Shown piece by piece: positions 38,991 through 48,954 of a stretch of DNA of 64,000 nt; within the stretch, counting starts at the first letter, position 1, and each line of letters opens with the position of its first letter. The DNA is from Aneurinibacillus terranovensis DSM 18919 (lineage in GTDB: Bacteria; Bacillota; Bacilli; Aneurinibacillales; Aneurinibacillaceae), in assembly GCF_000430625.1 (NCBI RefSeq), contig NZ_AUMJ01000019.1, positions 1-64,000 of the forward strand, in the 5' to 3' direction. The position numbers were made by a program, and so were the translations under genes. Below the pieces are notes generated by a model, which saw only the letters and a list, made by a program, of their open reading frames with translations, was not told the origin of the DNA and did not search any database.

Positions 38991-39116
38991 TTGGCTGGAG
39001 GTATGAATTTGTCGATTAAAGATGCTACTAAATACTTTGGGCATTTTAAAGCGGTTGACAATGTTGATTTGAATGTAGAAGCTCGGAATAAACCGATGAA
39101 TTTTGACTTTGAGTGA
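38991..39116 (+). pseudogene. potA: 5' stump of a PotA-like ABC transporter ATPase gene
   Basis: Reads LAGGMNLSIKDATKYFGHFKA then VDNVDLNVEA, the N-terminal strand region of polyamine/spermidine ABC ATPases, which should continue to Walker A. Instead the homology breaks at about 39080 where the IS begins and the frame stops at 39116. Start is TTG 38991 behind AAGGAGTGGTGAG, or ATG 39003. The matching permease end is at 49779-50290. Confidence 0.75.
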
Positions 39117-40563
39117 GGGGTGAGAGAGACAAGACAGAGATTTGGAACCGCGTTTGAAAGTCATTTTCAAAAATGTGCATGCCAAAGAAAGCTAAACCGA
39201 TGCTTTTTTTAAAATTTAGGCAGCTTGGTTGGCTGCGAACCATTGATCTAGCGAGGAAAGCTTTTGTTTCTTGGCTTCCTCGAACCAAGCATCGGCATGT
39301 TGGCACATAGCGATCGAATAGATACGGATGTTCCAATGGCGCGAACTGCGTCCTTTCGAATCTTCTAGCTTGTAATCGATCTTTTGGCGTTTGACGCAGC
39401 GTTCGACTCCAGTTCGCAGCTTGTAGCGATTGCGCCATTCTTTGCTGTCGCGCGGAACGCGCGGAAAGAGCCTGGGATTGTCGGCGGTAGATGTGTGAAA
39501 CGTTCTGCCGTAATCGGAAGTCGAGCACGGGTGAGGACATTCCCACTTGCCGACTTTAGCGGGACAGCGCCACTTGCGGCGGTACCGTTTGGCTTCCTTG
39601 CCCCAGTTCATCATCTTTCGTCCGATCGGGCAAATCGGAACGCCGTCGAGACCAATGTCCATTTCGTTGTAAGTAAATTGGGTAGCCTTCCTGGGATTAA
39701 GCTCAATGATGGTGGAAACATGATGGCTTTCCAGGCAGCTATAGATGGGGGAGGCGTCGTGGGCCGAATCCAAGATCATCTCCCCAATGTTCCATTGCGG
39801 ATACCAATGAAGAAATTCATGGTATCCGCACACCCAAGAAACCGCGTCGTGCTGGCTGGCCTTGAATAATCGAGGGTACAGCGGCAGATGGTAGTGACTA
39901 TCGGCTGCCGTAAACATGTACAAATGACGGTCATAAAAGTAGCGTTCCCGTCTAACTGTCCCAACCCCGGTTGGCATCGGGATCAGAGAATTCACGCTTA
40001 CCGTCGCAATTCCATGAATTTGTCCCTGCCGCTGGATGCGGCCGAGAAGTTTTTCCGTGATATTGGGATTATTCGGTTCTTGTTTCTGGTTCTTCTTCCC
40101 TTTCTTTTTCGGTTTCTTGAGCTTGCGTTTCTTCTTGGTGATATGCAGTTTATTCATGAGGAGCAAGCTGCGGAGAAGGTCAGTGGGGTCGCGAGGCTTA
40201 CTGCCCTTGGGATTTGGAGAATACTGATCCTTCATGAGAGAGGAGGTAAGGGAAAGATCCACGGGCGTGATCCAAAGAATGAGATCCGCATAGAACTGCT
40301 GGAGAAAAGCTTTCGATTCTCCGTACTGAAGGTGTAATTGTTCGACGACAAACTGCAGATAAGCTTCATGAGAACGGGCAACAGGAATCATGGTCAGATC
40401 CACCACACTAATAGAGATAGGCAGTAAAAAATGCCTTCTCGGCGATTATTTGGGCGATTTGAAAATGTCAAGAGGAAAGTTTGTTCCCCCTTTACTTTGG
40501 GGGTGAAACATAAAAAGACCCTGGCCCAAAAGTTAGAGTTTTCAAGGAAAAGTTAATTCCGAA
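39083..40563. mobile_element. Insertion sequence with short terminal repeats
   Basis: TCGGAATAAAC at the left edge and GTTAATTCCGAA at the right edge are imperfect inverted repeats that enclose one minus-strand transposase gene. It cuts the potA-like gene on the left and ends about 30 bases before the hydantoinase A gene on the right. No convincing target duplication, in line with a later rearrangement on one side. Confidence 0.65.
39216..40406 (-). CDS. DDE transposase, apparently shortened inside
   Basis: 396 residues with transposase marks: N-terminal PRDPTDLLRSLLLMNKL, central HLYMFTAADSHYHLPLYPRLF, the ILDSAHDASPIY segment, GVPICPIGRKMMNWG with nearby cysteines, and a C-terminal YKLRTGVERCVKRQKIDY with the expected Glu. 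From memory, related transposases of Brevibacillus and Aneurinibacillus are well over 500 residues, with more sequence between LLLMNKL and the lysine-rich KKKRKLKKPKKK tract; here that part seems to be lost in frame. It may be inactive. Confidence 0.75.
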   Translation of the reverse strand: MVDLTMIPVARSHEAYLQFVVEQLHLQYGESKAFLQQFYADLILWITPVDLSLTSSLMKDQYSPNPKGSKPRDPTDLLRSLLLMNKLHITKKKRKLKKPKKKGKKNQKQEPNNPNITEKLLGRIQRQGQIHGIATVSVNSLIPMPTGVGTVRRERYFYDRHLYMFTAADSHYHLPLYPRLFKASQHDAVSWVCGYHEFLHWYPQWNIGEMILDSAHDASPIYSCLESHHVSTIIELNPRKATQFTYNEMDIGLDGVPICPIGRKMMNWGKEAKRYRRKWRCPAKVGKWECPHPCSTSDYGRTFHTSTADNPRLFPRVPRDSKEWRNRYKLRTGVERCVKRQKIDYKLEDSKGRSSRHWNIRIYSIAMCQHADAWFEEAKKQKLSSLDQWFAANQAA

Positions 40564-40596
40564 TAGCTTAATAACATATACAGGAGGGATAACAAA

Positions 40597-42642
40597 GTGA
40601 GCAAATATCGTGTAGCCGTAGACGTAGGGGGAACATTCACCGACGTATTTGTATTTGATGAGGAAAAAGGGGGAATTTCAGTTACCAAAGTTTCTTCCAC
40701 TCCTGATAATCCGACTCGAGGCATTCTAGAGGGCGTAAAGAATTCTGCCGTACCTCTTGAAAATATCTCTTTGTTTTCACACGGAACAACGGTGGGAACA
40801 AATGCCTTGATTACAAGGCGATTGCCAAAAACCGCATTTATTGCGACAAAAGGATTTCGTGACGTACCAGAAATTCGCCGTGGTACCAAACTGGAATTGT
40901 GGGATGCATACGAGGACGTATCACCGCCGTATATTCGACGACGTGATCGTTTTGAAGTAACGGAACGCATCGATTATAATGGACAACTTATTACACCGCT
41001 TGATGAAGCTGAAGCGTATGATCTTGTCCGCATCCTTAAGCGGCGCGGCGTAGAATCAGTAGCCATCTGCTTTATGAACGCTTATGTCAACGGGCAAAAC
41101 GAACAGCGTATGAAAGAAATTATTCAGGAAGAGATGCCGGATGTATATGTCTGTACGTCCAGTGATACACTTCCAGAAATCTTCGAACACGAACGGTTCA
41201 GTACAACCATCGTCAATGCAGTACTGGGCCCTATCGTCAGTCGATACATACAGGAACTGTCGGCTTCCTTAAACAAAGACGGCTATAACGGGGACGTACT
41301 TGTACTGCATTCCGGCGGCGGTGTAATGACATCGGAGACGGTATCACGCTATGCGGCACGCCTGGCAAGCTCGGGTATTGCGGCGGGTGCCATTGCCAGC
41401 GCCCATATTGCCAAACTCTGCGGTTTCCAGAACGCTATCGGACTGGACATGGGCGGCACCAGCACGGACATCTCCCTTATGTACAACGGTGAACTGCGTA
41501 TCACAAAAGACTGGTATATTGAATACGGGTATCCGATCGGATTCCCAAGCATTGAAATTCTGACTATCGGCGCAGGCGGCGGAAGCCTTGCCTGGATCGA
41601 TGACGGCGGTTCGCTGCGCAACGGCCCGCAGAGTGCAGGTGCTACACCTGGACCGGCCTGCTATGAACGCGGCGGCACCGAGCCGACAAACAGTGACGCA
41701 AATCTGATACTCGGCCGTCTCGGCACCGAGCTTCTGGACGGACAAATGACATTAAATGTAGAAAAGGCACGTGACGCAATTCGCAAAATTTCCGAGCCGT
41801 TCGGCTACACGGAAGAAGAAGCCGCAAACGCTATTATCAAAGTAGCGAACGCCAATATGTGTGATGCGCTTCATCTTATTTCGGTTCGCCGCGGCTATGA
41901 TCCGCGTGATTTTGCTCTGGTGGTATTCGGTGGCGCTGGAGCCTTACATGGTGCACATCTGGCAAAAGAAATGGAGATTCCGACAGTTATCGTACCGTCG
42001 CATCCCGGCATTACATCTGCTATGGGCTGCTTGTTGGTCGACGTGCGTCACGATATCTCCAAGACGTATCTTGTCGATGTTAAGGATGCGTCTTTAACAG
42101 AACTCGAAAAGGAATATATCAACATGGAAGTCGAGGCTGCCGAACTGCTTACGGAAGAAGGTGTGTCGGATGACCAAATTGAGCTGGTACGCTATATCGA
42201 TATGCGCTATACCGGGCAATGGCGCTCGCTATCCGTCCCGATTTCTCGTCCGATTCACTCCCTTGAAGAAGCGCTTGAACAATTTCACAAGGAGCATGAG
42301 CGCGAGTTCGCGTTCTCCAACCCGGATCAAGGTGTGGAAATTTACGGACTGCGCGTAGCTGCCACCGGCGTTGTACCGAAGCCGAATTTGCCAATGATTC
42401 AACCCGAAGGCAGCTTGAAAGATGCCGTAAAAGGCACACGCAAAGTGTATTTTGAAGAGAGCGGCGGTTTCATTGACACAACCATCTACAACCGTGCTCT
42501 GATTCCGACCGGCTCCGTTTTCTTAGGACCGGCTATCGTTGAACAACTAGATTCCACCGTCGTAATACCGCCGGAATTCACGGCTGAAGTAGACGCTTAC
42601 AGAAATCTTATTCTGACTTATAAAAATGAGGGGGCGAAATAA
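40597..42642 (+). CDS. hyuA: Hydantoinase/oxoprolinase family subunit A
   Basis: ATP-binding subunit of a HyuA/HyuB-type enzyme that opens a cyclic amide or carboxylates a ketone. 681 residues. VAVDVGGTFTDVFVFDEEKG at the N-terminus is the phosphate-1 site, GTTVGTNALITRR (~65) and GLDMGGTSTDISLMYNGELR (~283) are family marks. GTG 40597 follows AGGAGGG. The stop overlaps the hyuB start. Codons are GC-richer than in neighbouring genes, which suggests transfer. The substrate (hydantoin, oxoproline, N-methylhydantoin or ketone) is not inferable. Confidence 0.88.
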   Translation: MSKYRVAVDVGGTFTDVFVFDEEKGGISVTKVSSTPDNPTRGILEGVKNSAVPLENISLFSHGTTVGTNALITRRLPKTAFIATKGFRDVPEIRRGTKLELWDAYEDVSPPYIRRRDRFEVTERIDYNGQLITPLDEAEAYDLVRILKRRGVESVAICFMNAYVNGQNEQRMKEIIQEEMPDVYVCTSSDTLPEIFEHERFSTTIVNAVLGPIVSRYIQELSASLNKDGYNGDVLVLHSGGGVMTSETVSRYAARLASSGIAAGAIASAHIAKLCGFQNAIGLDMGGTSTDISLMYNGELRITKDWYIEYGYPIGFPSIEILTIGAGGGSLAWIDDGGSLRNGPQSAGATPGPACYERGGTEPTNSDANLILGRLGTELLDGQMTLNVEKARDAIRKISEPFGYTEEEAANAIIKVANANMCDALHLISVRRGYDPRDFALVVFGGAGALHGAHLAKEMEIPTVIVPSHPGITSAMGCLLVDVRHDISKTYLVDVKDASLTELEKEYINMEVEAAELLTEEGVSDDQIELVRYIDMRYTGQWRSLSVPISRPIHSLEEALEQFHKEHEREFAFSNPDQGVEIYGLRVAATGVVPKPNLPMIQPEGSLKDAVKGTRKVYFEESGGFIDTTIYNRALIPTGSVFLGPAIVEQLDSTVVIPPEFTAEVDAYRNLILTYKNEGAK

Positions 42643-44612
42643 TGGCACAGCAAACTCCGTCCGTTGTTAACCGTTTGGACCCGGTTACATTTGAAGTATT
42701 GAAAAATGCATTCGTCAATCTTGTTGACCAGATGTCTGAGCAAATCCTCCGCACCTGCTACTCATTCGTTATCTACAGCCGCGACTTCAGTTCTGCCATT
42801 TGTGATGCGTGGGGCAATACAATCATGCAAGGTACGCAGGATATATCGGTGCATGTTGGCACCCTGCACCTAACAGCTAAAGCCGTCATTGAAGATTTTG
42901 GTGATGATATCCATCCCGGCGATGTTTTCTTGATTAATGATCCGTACCGGGGCGGCACCCACTTCTGTGATGTCCGAATCGTACGCCCGGTGTTTTACGA
43001 TGGGCAGTTAATTGCATTTATGCAATCAAACGGCCACTGGGCCGATGTTGGCGGTACGGTGCCAGGCTCGTTTAACGTACAATCCAAAGATCACTACGGT
43101 GAAGGGATGCGAATTCCGCCGGTTCGTCTCTGGAGCAAAGGACGGTATCTCGCAGATGTGGCAAACTTAATGGTTGCTAACATGCGCGTACCGGAAGAAC
43201 GACTCGGCGACCTGCGTGCGCAGGCTGAATCGACAAAAATTGGGGAAGCGCAACTTGCTCGTCTGATTGAGAAATATGGATTGGAGACGGTTCTCATCGC
43301 GTTCGAAGAAGTACAGGATTACGTAGAGCGCCTGGGACGCGCCCGTATCTCCGAACTTCCAGACGGCACATGGGAAACAACCGACTATATTGATATGGAC
43401 CCGAAAATCGGTGATCAGCTTATCCCTATTCATATTAAAATGACGATTAAAAATGATGAACTCTACTATGATTTAAACGGTTCACATCCGTATATTAGCT
43501 GCTTCTTGAATGCAGGATTCGGTGCCTCTTTCTCGGCGGTCGTCTCAGGTACGAAGACGTTCTTCCCGGATATCCCGCTCAACTCCGGTTTTTATCGCTT
43601 CGTACATGTAGATCTGCCGGAGAACTCTGTGGTAAACGCGCCCTGGCCGGTTGCTGTAACCGGATTCTGTTCCGGCGCCTATGAGAAAATCATGAATGCG
43701 ATTTTTGAACTCTGGTCAGAGATTATGCCGGAACGTGCGCTCGCCTGCTCGTTCAATCTGGAATATCTGCTAATCGGCGGATGGGACCGCCGCTCGGGCT
43801 ATGACAATTACTTCATGTGGTACGACTGGATGGCGGGTGGTCATGGAGGTCGCTCGTATAAAGACGGAGCCAATGCCCTCTCGCCGGTATTCGGCGTAGG
43901 CTTGAGCATACAGCCTTGCGAAGGTCAGGAACGCCTGTCGCCGGTTATTACGACGCACCATGAAATCGTTACCGATTCGGCAGGACCAGGTAAATTCCGT
44001 GGCGGCGCCGGCGTACGCAAAGGCGGAACACTGACAGATTGCGAAAATACAGTTATGTCCTATTGCTGCGATCGCTCTCGTTCAGTAACGTGGGGTATTC
44101 AAGGAGGACTGCCTTCACTTCCACACGGAGCACGCCTCAATCCAGGCACAGAAGAAGAGCGCTTCCTCGGCACCGTTTTCTCCAATGTTCCGTTAGAATC
44201 TGGGGTATCCTTTGACCGTCCTTCCGCTGGCGGCGGTGGACTGGGCGACCCGCTGGAACGGAACCCGCGCCTCGTGCTCGAAGATGTTATTGATCAGTAC
44301 GTCTCCATCAAACGTGCCCGCAAAGATTATGGCGTTATCATCAAAGAAATCGACCGCGAAATTGATCTGTTTGAGATTGATGAAGAGGATACGCGCAAGG
44401 AACGCGAATACATTCGTTCCCAGCGCAAAGCATGGCTTGAGGAAGATATCGTATCGGTAGAGGACAAATACCAAAGCGGGGAAATCGATGAATTGGATGT
44501 CATTCGTCGTTATGGCGTGATTATCGATTACACTACCGGTAAAGCACTGCCCACTTCTACCGAACAATACCGTGCCATGCTGCGTAAACGTACACTTGCT
44601 TACTGGTCGTAA
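42642..44612 (+). CDS. hyuB: Hydantoinase/oxoprolinase family subunit B
   Basis: Partner subunit of HyuA, 656 residues. NDPYRGGTHFCDVRIVRPVF (~100), NGHWADVGGTVPGSF and the C-terminal GGGGLGDPLERNP are family features. After residue ~545 a charged, helical tail (KEIDREIDLFEIDEEDTRK...) extends beyond the usual subunit length, as in carboxylase-like members. Stop-start overlap ATAATGG with hyuA shows coupling. Confidence 0.88.
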   Translation: MAQQTPSVVNRLDPVTFEVLKNAFVNLVDQMSEQILRTCYSFVIYSRDFSSAICDAWGNTIMQGTQDISVHVGTLHLTAKAVIEDFGDDIHPGDVFLINDPYRGGTHFCDVRIVRPVFYDGQLIAFMQSNGHWADVGGTVPGSFNVQSKDHYGEGMRIPPVRLWSKGRYLADVANLMVANMRVPEERLGDLRAQAESTKIGEAQLARLIEKYGLETVLIAFEEVQDYVERLGRARISELPDGTWETTDYIDMDPKIGDQLIPIHIKMTIKNDELYYDLNGSHPYISCFLNAGFGASFSAVVSGTKTFFPDIPLNSGFYRFVHVDLPENSVVNAPWPVAVTGFCSGAYEKIMNAIFELWSEIMPERALACSFNLEYLLIGGWDRRSGYDNYFMWYDWMAGGHGGRSYKDGANALSPVFGVGLSIQPCEGQERLSPVITTHHEIVTDSAGPGKFRGGAGVRKGGTLTDCENTVMSYCCDRSRSVTWGIQGGLPSLPHGARLNPGTEEERFLGTVFSNVPLESGVSFDRPSAGGGGLGDPLERNPRLVLEDVIDQYVSIKRARKDYGVIIKEIDREIDLFEIDEEDTRKEREYIRSQRKAWLEEDIVSVEDKYQSGEIDELDVIRRYGVIIDYTTGKALPTSTEQYRAMLRKRTLAYWS

Positions 44613-44618
44613 TTCTTT

Positions 44619-44648
44619 ATATGAGGGGCCGAATAGCGGCCTCTCATA
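44619..44648 (+). repeat. Hairpin between hyuB and the permease gene
   Basis: ATGAGGGGCCG pairs with CGGCCTCTCAT (one G-U) around AATAG. No T run, so it is more likely a processing or attenuation hairpin than a full terminator. Confidence 0.6.
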
Positions 44649-44711
44649 ATTAAAAACCATAAAATATAATCTCTTACATTATTCTTACTTTTTAATAAAG
44701 GAGTGATACGT

Positions 44712-46283
44712 ATGGCAGAAATCATCCGCGTCAACCAGGATCAGAAAAACGAGCAAAAAGAGGATTACGCACTTCAGCGTGTACCCAAACACTGGCGCAT
44801 GTCCTGGCCTAACATCACCAACGTGGCCGTCGGCGTCGCGACCGCTATGGTATTCATGCAGATGGGCAGCCTTATGGCTATCCAATTTGGCAGTGTTAAT
44901 GCGTTTCTGGCAGAAATTTATGCCACGCTGGTCGCCGGATTTCTGGGCATTACTATCGCCTACTTCGCTGCCAAGAACGGTCTTAACGTTAACCTGATGT
45001 CACGCGGCACAGGCTTTGGCTTCATTGGGTCCTCGCTTACTTCTTTTATTTACGCGATTAACTTTATCATGTACTGTGCTATTGAAGGCTCGATTATGGC
45101 GCTCGCCGTACATGAGTATATCAAAGCTGTGCCGTTGTGGGCGCTTATGGTATTCTTCGGCCTGGCAGTCGTGCCGCTTAATTGGTACGGTGTCAAACAG
45201 CTGGATAAATTTCAGAAATACTCACTGCCCGTCTATCTCGCTCTTCTCGGCGTCGGCATCTATCTCACCGCTACACGCGAATTCGTCAATGCGGACGGTT
45301 GGCTTACGTTCCTTCCACAGGGTCAGGAAGTCGGCGGCATCGGTCTTGTTACATGCATCGGCATCATCAATGGTCTTGTAGGCATCATTGCGCTCCTTAT
45401 CTCGGACTACGCGCGCTTCATCAAACCGGAGCAATTTAAAATCGGTGTATTTGCCGTTGGTTTTATTCCTCCGCTTATCTGTTTCTTCCTCTCCGGTTTG
45501 CTCGGCATCTGGTTCGGAGTACGGTATATGATCGACAACCCTGGCATATATTTCGTTACAGCTATGGGTGCCTGGGGAGCTCTATTCGCGATTTTGACGC
45601 AACTTCGTATCAATGTGACCAACCTGTACAGTGGTTCGATTTCGCTGGCCAACTTCTTCGCTCGCGTCTTTCACTTTACACCCGGCCGTGTCTTCTGGGT
45701 GACAACTACAGCCGTCATCGCCATCCTATGTATGATGGCAGGTGTGCTTGACTATATCGGTCCGATGCTAACATTCCAGGGGGTATTCCTGTTCGCCTGG
45801 GCATCTATCCTCGTCACCGATGTTATCGTCATTAAAAAATGGCTCAAGCTTGGGCAACTTCATATCGAACACCGTCGCGGTTTTCTGCCGGAATGGAATC
45901 CGGTCGGTGTAGTATCTATCATCATCGCAAGCATTGCAGGCACCGTATTGGCGTCTGGCGCGTTCGGTCCCATGCTGTCCGGGCTTGCGGCGCTAATTGC
46001 AGGTTTGCTGGCAAGCGCAATCAGTATCCTTATTGCGGTCGCCACAAAGGGAAGGACATATCTTACTTCTCGTCCTGTACAGGAACTTGAATCACTCGGT
46101 CACTCCAATATGTACAACGAGAATGTACACACCTGCGGCACATGCGACGGAGAGTTTATCAGTGAAGATATGCTTTACTGTCCATTTAGCCAGCGGGATA
46201 TCTGCTCGCAGTGCTGTGCGGCCGAGTCAACCTGCCATGCGGTTTGCAAAAGAAAAGCGAGCAATATAGTCGCTACTACCTAA
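44712..46283 (+). CDS. NCS1-type permease with a cysteine-rich cytosolic tail
   Basis: Nucleobase/hydantoin-type cation symporter of the NCS1 family, likely importer for the HyuA/HyuB substrate. 523 residues with about twelve helices; MSWPNITNVAVGVATAMVFMQ and GFIGSSLTSFIYAINF (~105) fit the cytosine permease branch. The last ~50 residues after TSRPVQELESLG hold eight cysteines (CGTC, YCP, ICSQCC, TCHAVC) in a zinc-ribbon-like pattern that ordinary NCS1 permeases lack. ATG 44712 is 7 nt from AAAGGAG. The gene shares the GC-rich composition of hyuAB. Confidence 0.85.
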   Translation: MAEIIRVNQDQKNEQKEDYALQRVPKHWRMSWPNITNVAVGVATAMVFMQMGSLMAIQFGSVNAFLAEIYATLVAGFLGITIAYFAAKNGLNVNLMSRGTGFGFIGSSLTSFIYAINFIMYCAIEGSIMALAVHEYIKAVPLWALMVFFGLAVVPLNWYGVKQLDKFQKYSLPVYLALLGVGIYLTATREFVNADGWLTFLPQGQEVGGIGLVTCIGIINGLVGIIALLISDYARFIKPEQFKIGVFAVGFIPPLICFFLSGLLGIWFGVRYMIDNPGIYFVTAMGAWGALFAILTQLRINVTNLYSGSISLANFFARVFHFTPGRVFWVTTTAVIAILCMMAGVLDYIGPMLTFQGVFLFAWASILVTDVIVIKKWLKLGQLHIEHRRGFLPEWNPVGVVSIIIASIAGTVLASGAFGPMLSGLAALIAGLLASAISILIAVATKGRTYLTSRPVQELESLGHSNMYNENVHTCGTCDGEFISEDMLYCPFSQRDICSQCCAAESTCHAVCKRKASNIVATT

Positions 46284-46441
46284 CTTCATTTATCAAAAGT
46301 GGAATGGGTTTAGTCACCTGTATTCTTCTACAAGTTGGGGTGAAGTCCTTTCTTGTGGCTAAAAGAGCCTTGCGGCTCTAAGAGCGAAAATTATGCAAAA
46401 CGCTTAGATAAAAAAATCAATTGTTGAAAGAGGATAATATC

Positions 46442-48202
46442 GTGAAAATAAATAAATTTAGTATACGATGGAAATTAATCATAGTAGTAACAATTTTGAT
46501 CATTATTTCAAGTTCATTAGTTGGAATTGTAACGTATCAAGCAGCGAAAGATGAACTTACACAGGCAGGGGTTCAGAACTTACATCAAATTGTTAATGGT
46601 TCAATTGCTGTTATTCAAGCATTGAATGATGAAGTTATACATGGACATCTTACATTAGAAGAAGCTCAAAATAAAGCAAAGGATTACATTGATGGCCCAC
46701 TACTACAAGATAAAAAGAAACGTGATTTGAGTAAGTCTCATTTTGTTTACAAAAAAGAAGGATATATGTGGGCGTATAATGATGACTGCCTCGCAGTTAT
46801 GCATCCATTGGGATATGAAGGCCAAAATCAAAAAGATTTTCAACTTGAAGATGGCACATATTTATTACAAGAACTAGTAAAATTAAGCAAGAATAAAAAT
46901 CAAGATGAGCGTTTGCTAACCTATAAATGGAAAAATCAAGGTGAAACAAAAGAGAGACCACAGATGAGCTATGTCGATTATTATCAACCATGGGGTTGGA
47001 CTCTTGGTATTGCTGTTTATCCAGAAGAATTTTATGGTTCTCTCCCTCTTATAAAGGGGGTTATTGCTGGTGGTATTGCCTTATTCTCTCTCATTTGTAT
47101 GGGCCTATTTATCTGGCTATTTAACAAAAAACTAAAACTGATTTTACATATTAGTGACATAGCTAAAAAAATAAGTGAGGGAGATTTAACAGTAGAGCCC
47201 ATTAACACAGCTTCTAAAGATGAGTTAGGAAACTTGGCTGGTGCAATTAATGAAATGATAACAGGGCTAAAGAATATTATTACAAAGGTAACCGATGCTA
47301 GTACTCATATTACCTCTTTATCAGAACAATTGATGAAAAATACAGAAGCAACAAACAAATCAGGAAAGCAAATTGCTTCCACTGTCGAAGGATTACAACA
47401 AGGTGCAGAGATTTCTTCTCAAACAGGAGAAGAAATTGCAAGTACAATGGAAGAAACGTCGATAGGAATTCAACGTATTGCCGAGTCCTCCTCGATAGTA
47501 GCTGAAACTTCTGAAGAATCAATAAGAGAAGTTGAAAATGGAAGCGAAGCTCTATCTAAAGCAATTCAACAGATGGACTTTATTAACAAATTAGTTGGTG
47601 ATTCTACCATTCTGGTAAAAACACTAGGAAATCATTCTAAAGAAATAGAAAAAATTATTGATGTTATAGCGGAAATTACATCCCAAACAAACTTACTATC
47701 CTTAAATGCTGCTATCGAGGCTGCACGTGCTGGTGAGCATGGAAAAGGTTTTGCTGTTGTAGCAGATGAGGTAAGAAAACTCGCTGAACAATCGAAAAGA
47801 TCGGCAGAAAAAATCATAGGATTTATTAAACAGATGCAAGAAGACGCAGATAAAGCGATATCTAGTATGCAGCAGGAAGATGCAGAAGTTCAATCAGGCG
47901 TAATCGTTATTCACGAAGCAGGTAAATCTTTCGAAAGAATTAAAAAGGCTTTCCAACATGTAAATAATCAAATTCAAGAAGTATCAGCAGCTTCCCAACA
48001 GTTATCTGCAGGTGCAGAACAAGTAACAGCTTCCATACAAGAAATGGCCAGCGTAGCTAAGGAAGTGGCAATAGGTTCAGAAAATATTGCATCTGCCACT
48101 GAAAATCAATTGTCCTCAATGAAGGGACTCTCAAATTCTACTTCTACACTTAGAAACCTTGCTAAAGAACTACAGATATCTATAGAAAAATTCAAACTAT
48201 AA
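46442..48202 (+). CDS. Methyl-accepting chemotaxis protein with Cache domain
   Basis: Membrane chemoreceptor, 586 residues. First helix at ~10-33, an extracellular sCache_2-type domain (~34-200, with [21 protein letters not shown] and [20 protein letters not shown] as its pattern), second helix ~207-230, HAMP, then a signalling domain whose tip reads [24 protein letters not shown] 46442 follows AGAGG; TTG 46421 is less likely. AT-rich, unlike the hyu genes just before, so it probably has another origin. Confidence 0.9.
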   Translation: MKINKFSIRWKLIIVVTILIIISSSLVGIVTYQAAKDELTQAGVQNLHQIVNGSIAVIQALNDEVIHGHLTLEEAQNKAKDYIDGPLLQDKKKRDLSKSHFVYKKEGYMWAYNDDCLAVMHPLGYEGQNQKDFQLEDGTYLLQELVKLSKNKNQDERLLTYKWKNQGETKERPQMSYVDYYQPWGWTLGIAVYPEEFYGSLPLIKGVIAGGIALFSLICMGLFIWLFNKKLKLILHISDIAKKISEGDLTVEPINTASKDELGNLAGAINEMITGLKNIITKVTDASTHITSLSEQLMKNTEATNKSGKQIASTVEGLQQGAEISSQTGEEIASTMEETSIGIQRIAESSSIVAETSEESIREVENGSEALSKAIQQMDFINKLVGDSTILVKTLGNHSKEIEKIIDVIAEITSQTNLLSLNAAIEAARAGEHGKGFAVVADEVRKLAEQSKRSAEKIIGFIKQMQEDADKAISSMQQEDAEVQSGVIVIHEAGKSFERIKKAFQHVNNQIQEVSAASQQLSAGAEQVTASIQEMASVAKEVAIGSENIASATENQLSSMKGLSNSTSTLRNLAKELQISIEKFKL

Positions 48203-48238
48203 TCAAATTGTATTCGCAGTAGAAAGTTGGAAAACATA

Positions 48239-48481
48239 ATGAGTACTGAATTTATGAAGAAGATTGATAAATGTCACAATGTTGCCGCATTACAAGAAGA
48301 AGCTATGATTATAGTTCGTATATTATTTCATTCTGGTTCATATGGTGATAAAGAATTTTTGATAATGTTAGAAAAAATATCCTACATTTATCAACGTATT
48401 TCAACTATTTTGAGACTATCAAAATTACAAACTTATCCGCATAACGAGTCAGAAGCTCTTGTAAAAAGTGCAGGAAGGTAG
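48239..48481 (+). CDS. Small hypothetical protein, C-terminus probably altered by IS
   Basis: 80 residues starting MSTEFMKKIDKCHNVAALQ, with EEAMIIVRIL and ISYIYQR, a pattern shared with the protein at 29995-30177. That homology ends at about residue 57. The last ~24 residues are encoded over the minus-strand IS630 fragment, so the native C-terminus is likely lost. Located 36 nt after the chemoreceptor gene. Function unknown. Confidence 0.5.
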   Translation: MSTEFMKKIDKCHNVAALQEEAMIIVRILFHSGSYGDKEFLIMLEKISYIYQRISTILRLSKLQTYPHNESEALVKSAGR

Positions 48482-48685
48482 CTGCATTGCATTTCTCTGC
48501 TGACGTGCAGAACATGTTGCCGGTTTGCATATCAACGGTTCCAAACAGGTTGACCTTGATCAAATATAGGTATTTTTTTTCGCTTCCTTTCAATGTCCAG
48601 ACGGCCCGAAGGGCCTGATACGCTCGGATATGGCTTTCATCTTGCGATAATAATACGGTTTTCTCATCCAACAGTTTTTTATGGA
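48405..48685 (-). mobile_element. IS630-type transposase fragment
   Basis: Minus-strand frame LDEKTVLLSQDESHIRAYQA then LRAVWTLKG and a later FLHFLQELLTRYADK, the typical DDE core of IS630/Tc1 transposases. Both ends are missing and the reading ends at ...VILIVSK where a conserved LDNA would be expected. Confidence 0.75.
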
Positions 48686-48783
48686 GGAAAGTACCGGAAC
48701 TTATTTTGGAGCAACGAGAAGGGCAGCAAATGCGTGAGAATGAGGTGGAGATCGAAAACGAAGAAAAAGAAATGGGGGATTAT

Positions 48784-48954
48784 ATGAGTTACTTCTTTGA
48801 TTTCTTTCAAACGTCAACTGTTAATGACATACTATATAGTCCTGAAATTGACGGTATTCATTGTCCGGGAATTTACAAATTTATTATTCAATTGCCATTT
48901 GAAAAAAGGGAGAATCATGATAATTCTCCCTCAATAACCCGTTTGACCATGTGA
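48784..48954 (+). pseudogene. 5' part of an unidentified gene
   Basis: ATG 48784 has GGGGG six nt upstream and begins MSYFFDFFQTSTVNDILYSP. At about 48905 the sequence becomes that of the opposite-strand ATPase gene, so the frame after FEKRE is accidental. Family not recognised. Confidence 0.35.

Noticed and set aside
38925-39116. Complete small gene starting at 38925
   Set aside because: The start would lie in the leader; homology to PotA begins only at about 39000 and then breaks at the IS, so it is a gene stump.
44193-44660. 155-codon minus-strand frame over the end of hyuB
   Set aside because: It lies antisense to a conserved coding region and has no ribosome site.
48405-48671. Intact small gene on the minus strand
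   Set aside because: Residue pattern is the middle of an IS630 transposase, so it is a fragment and not an independent gene.
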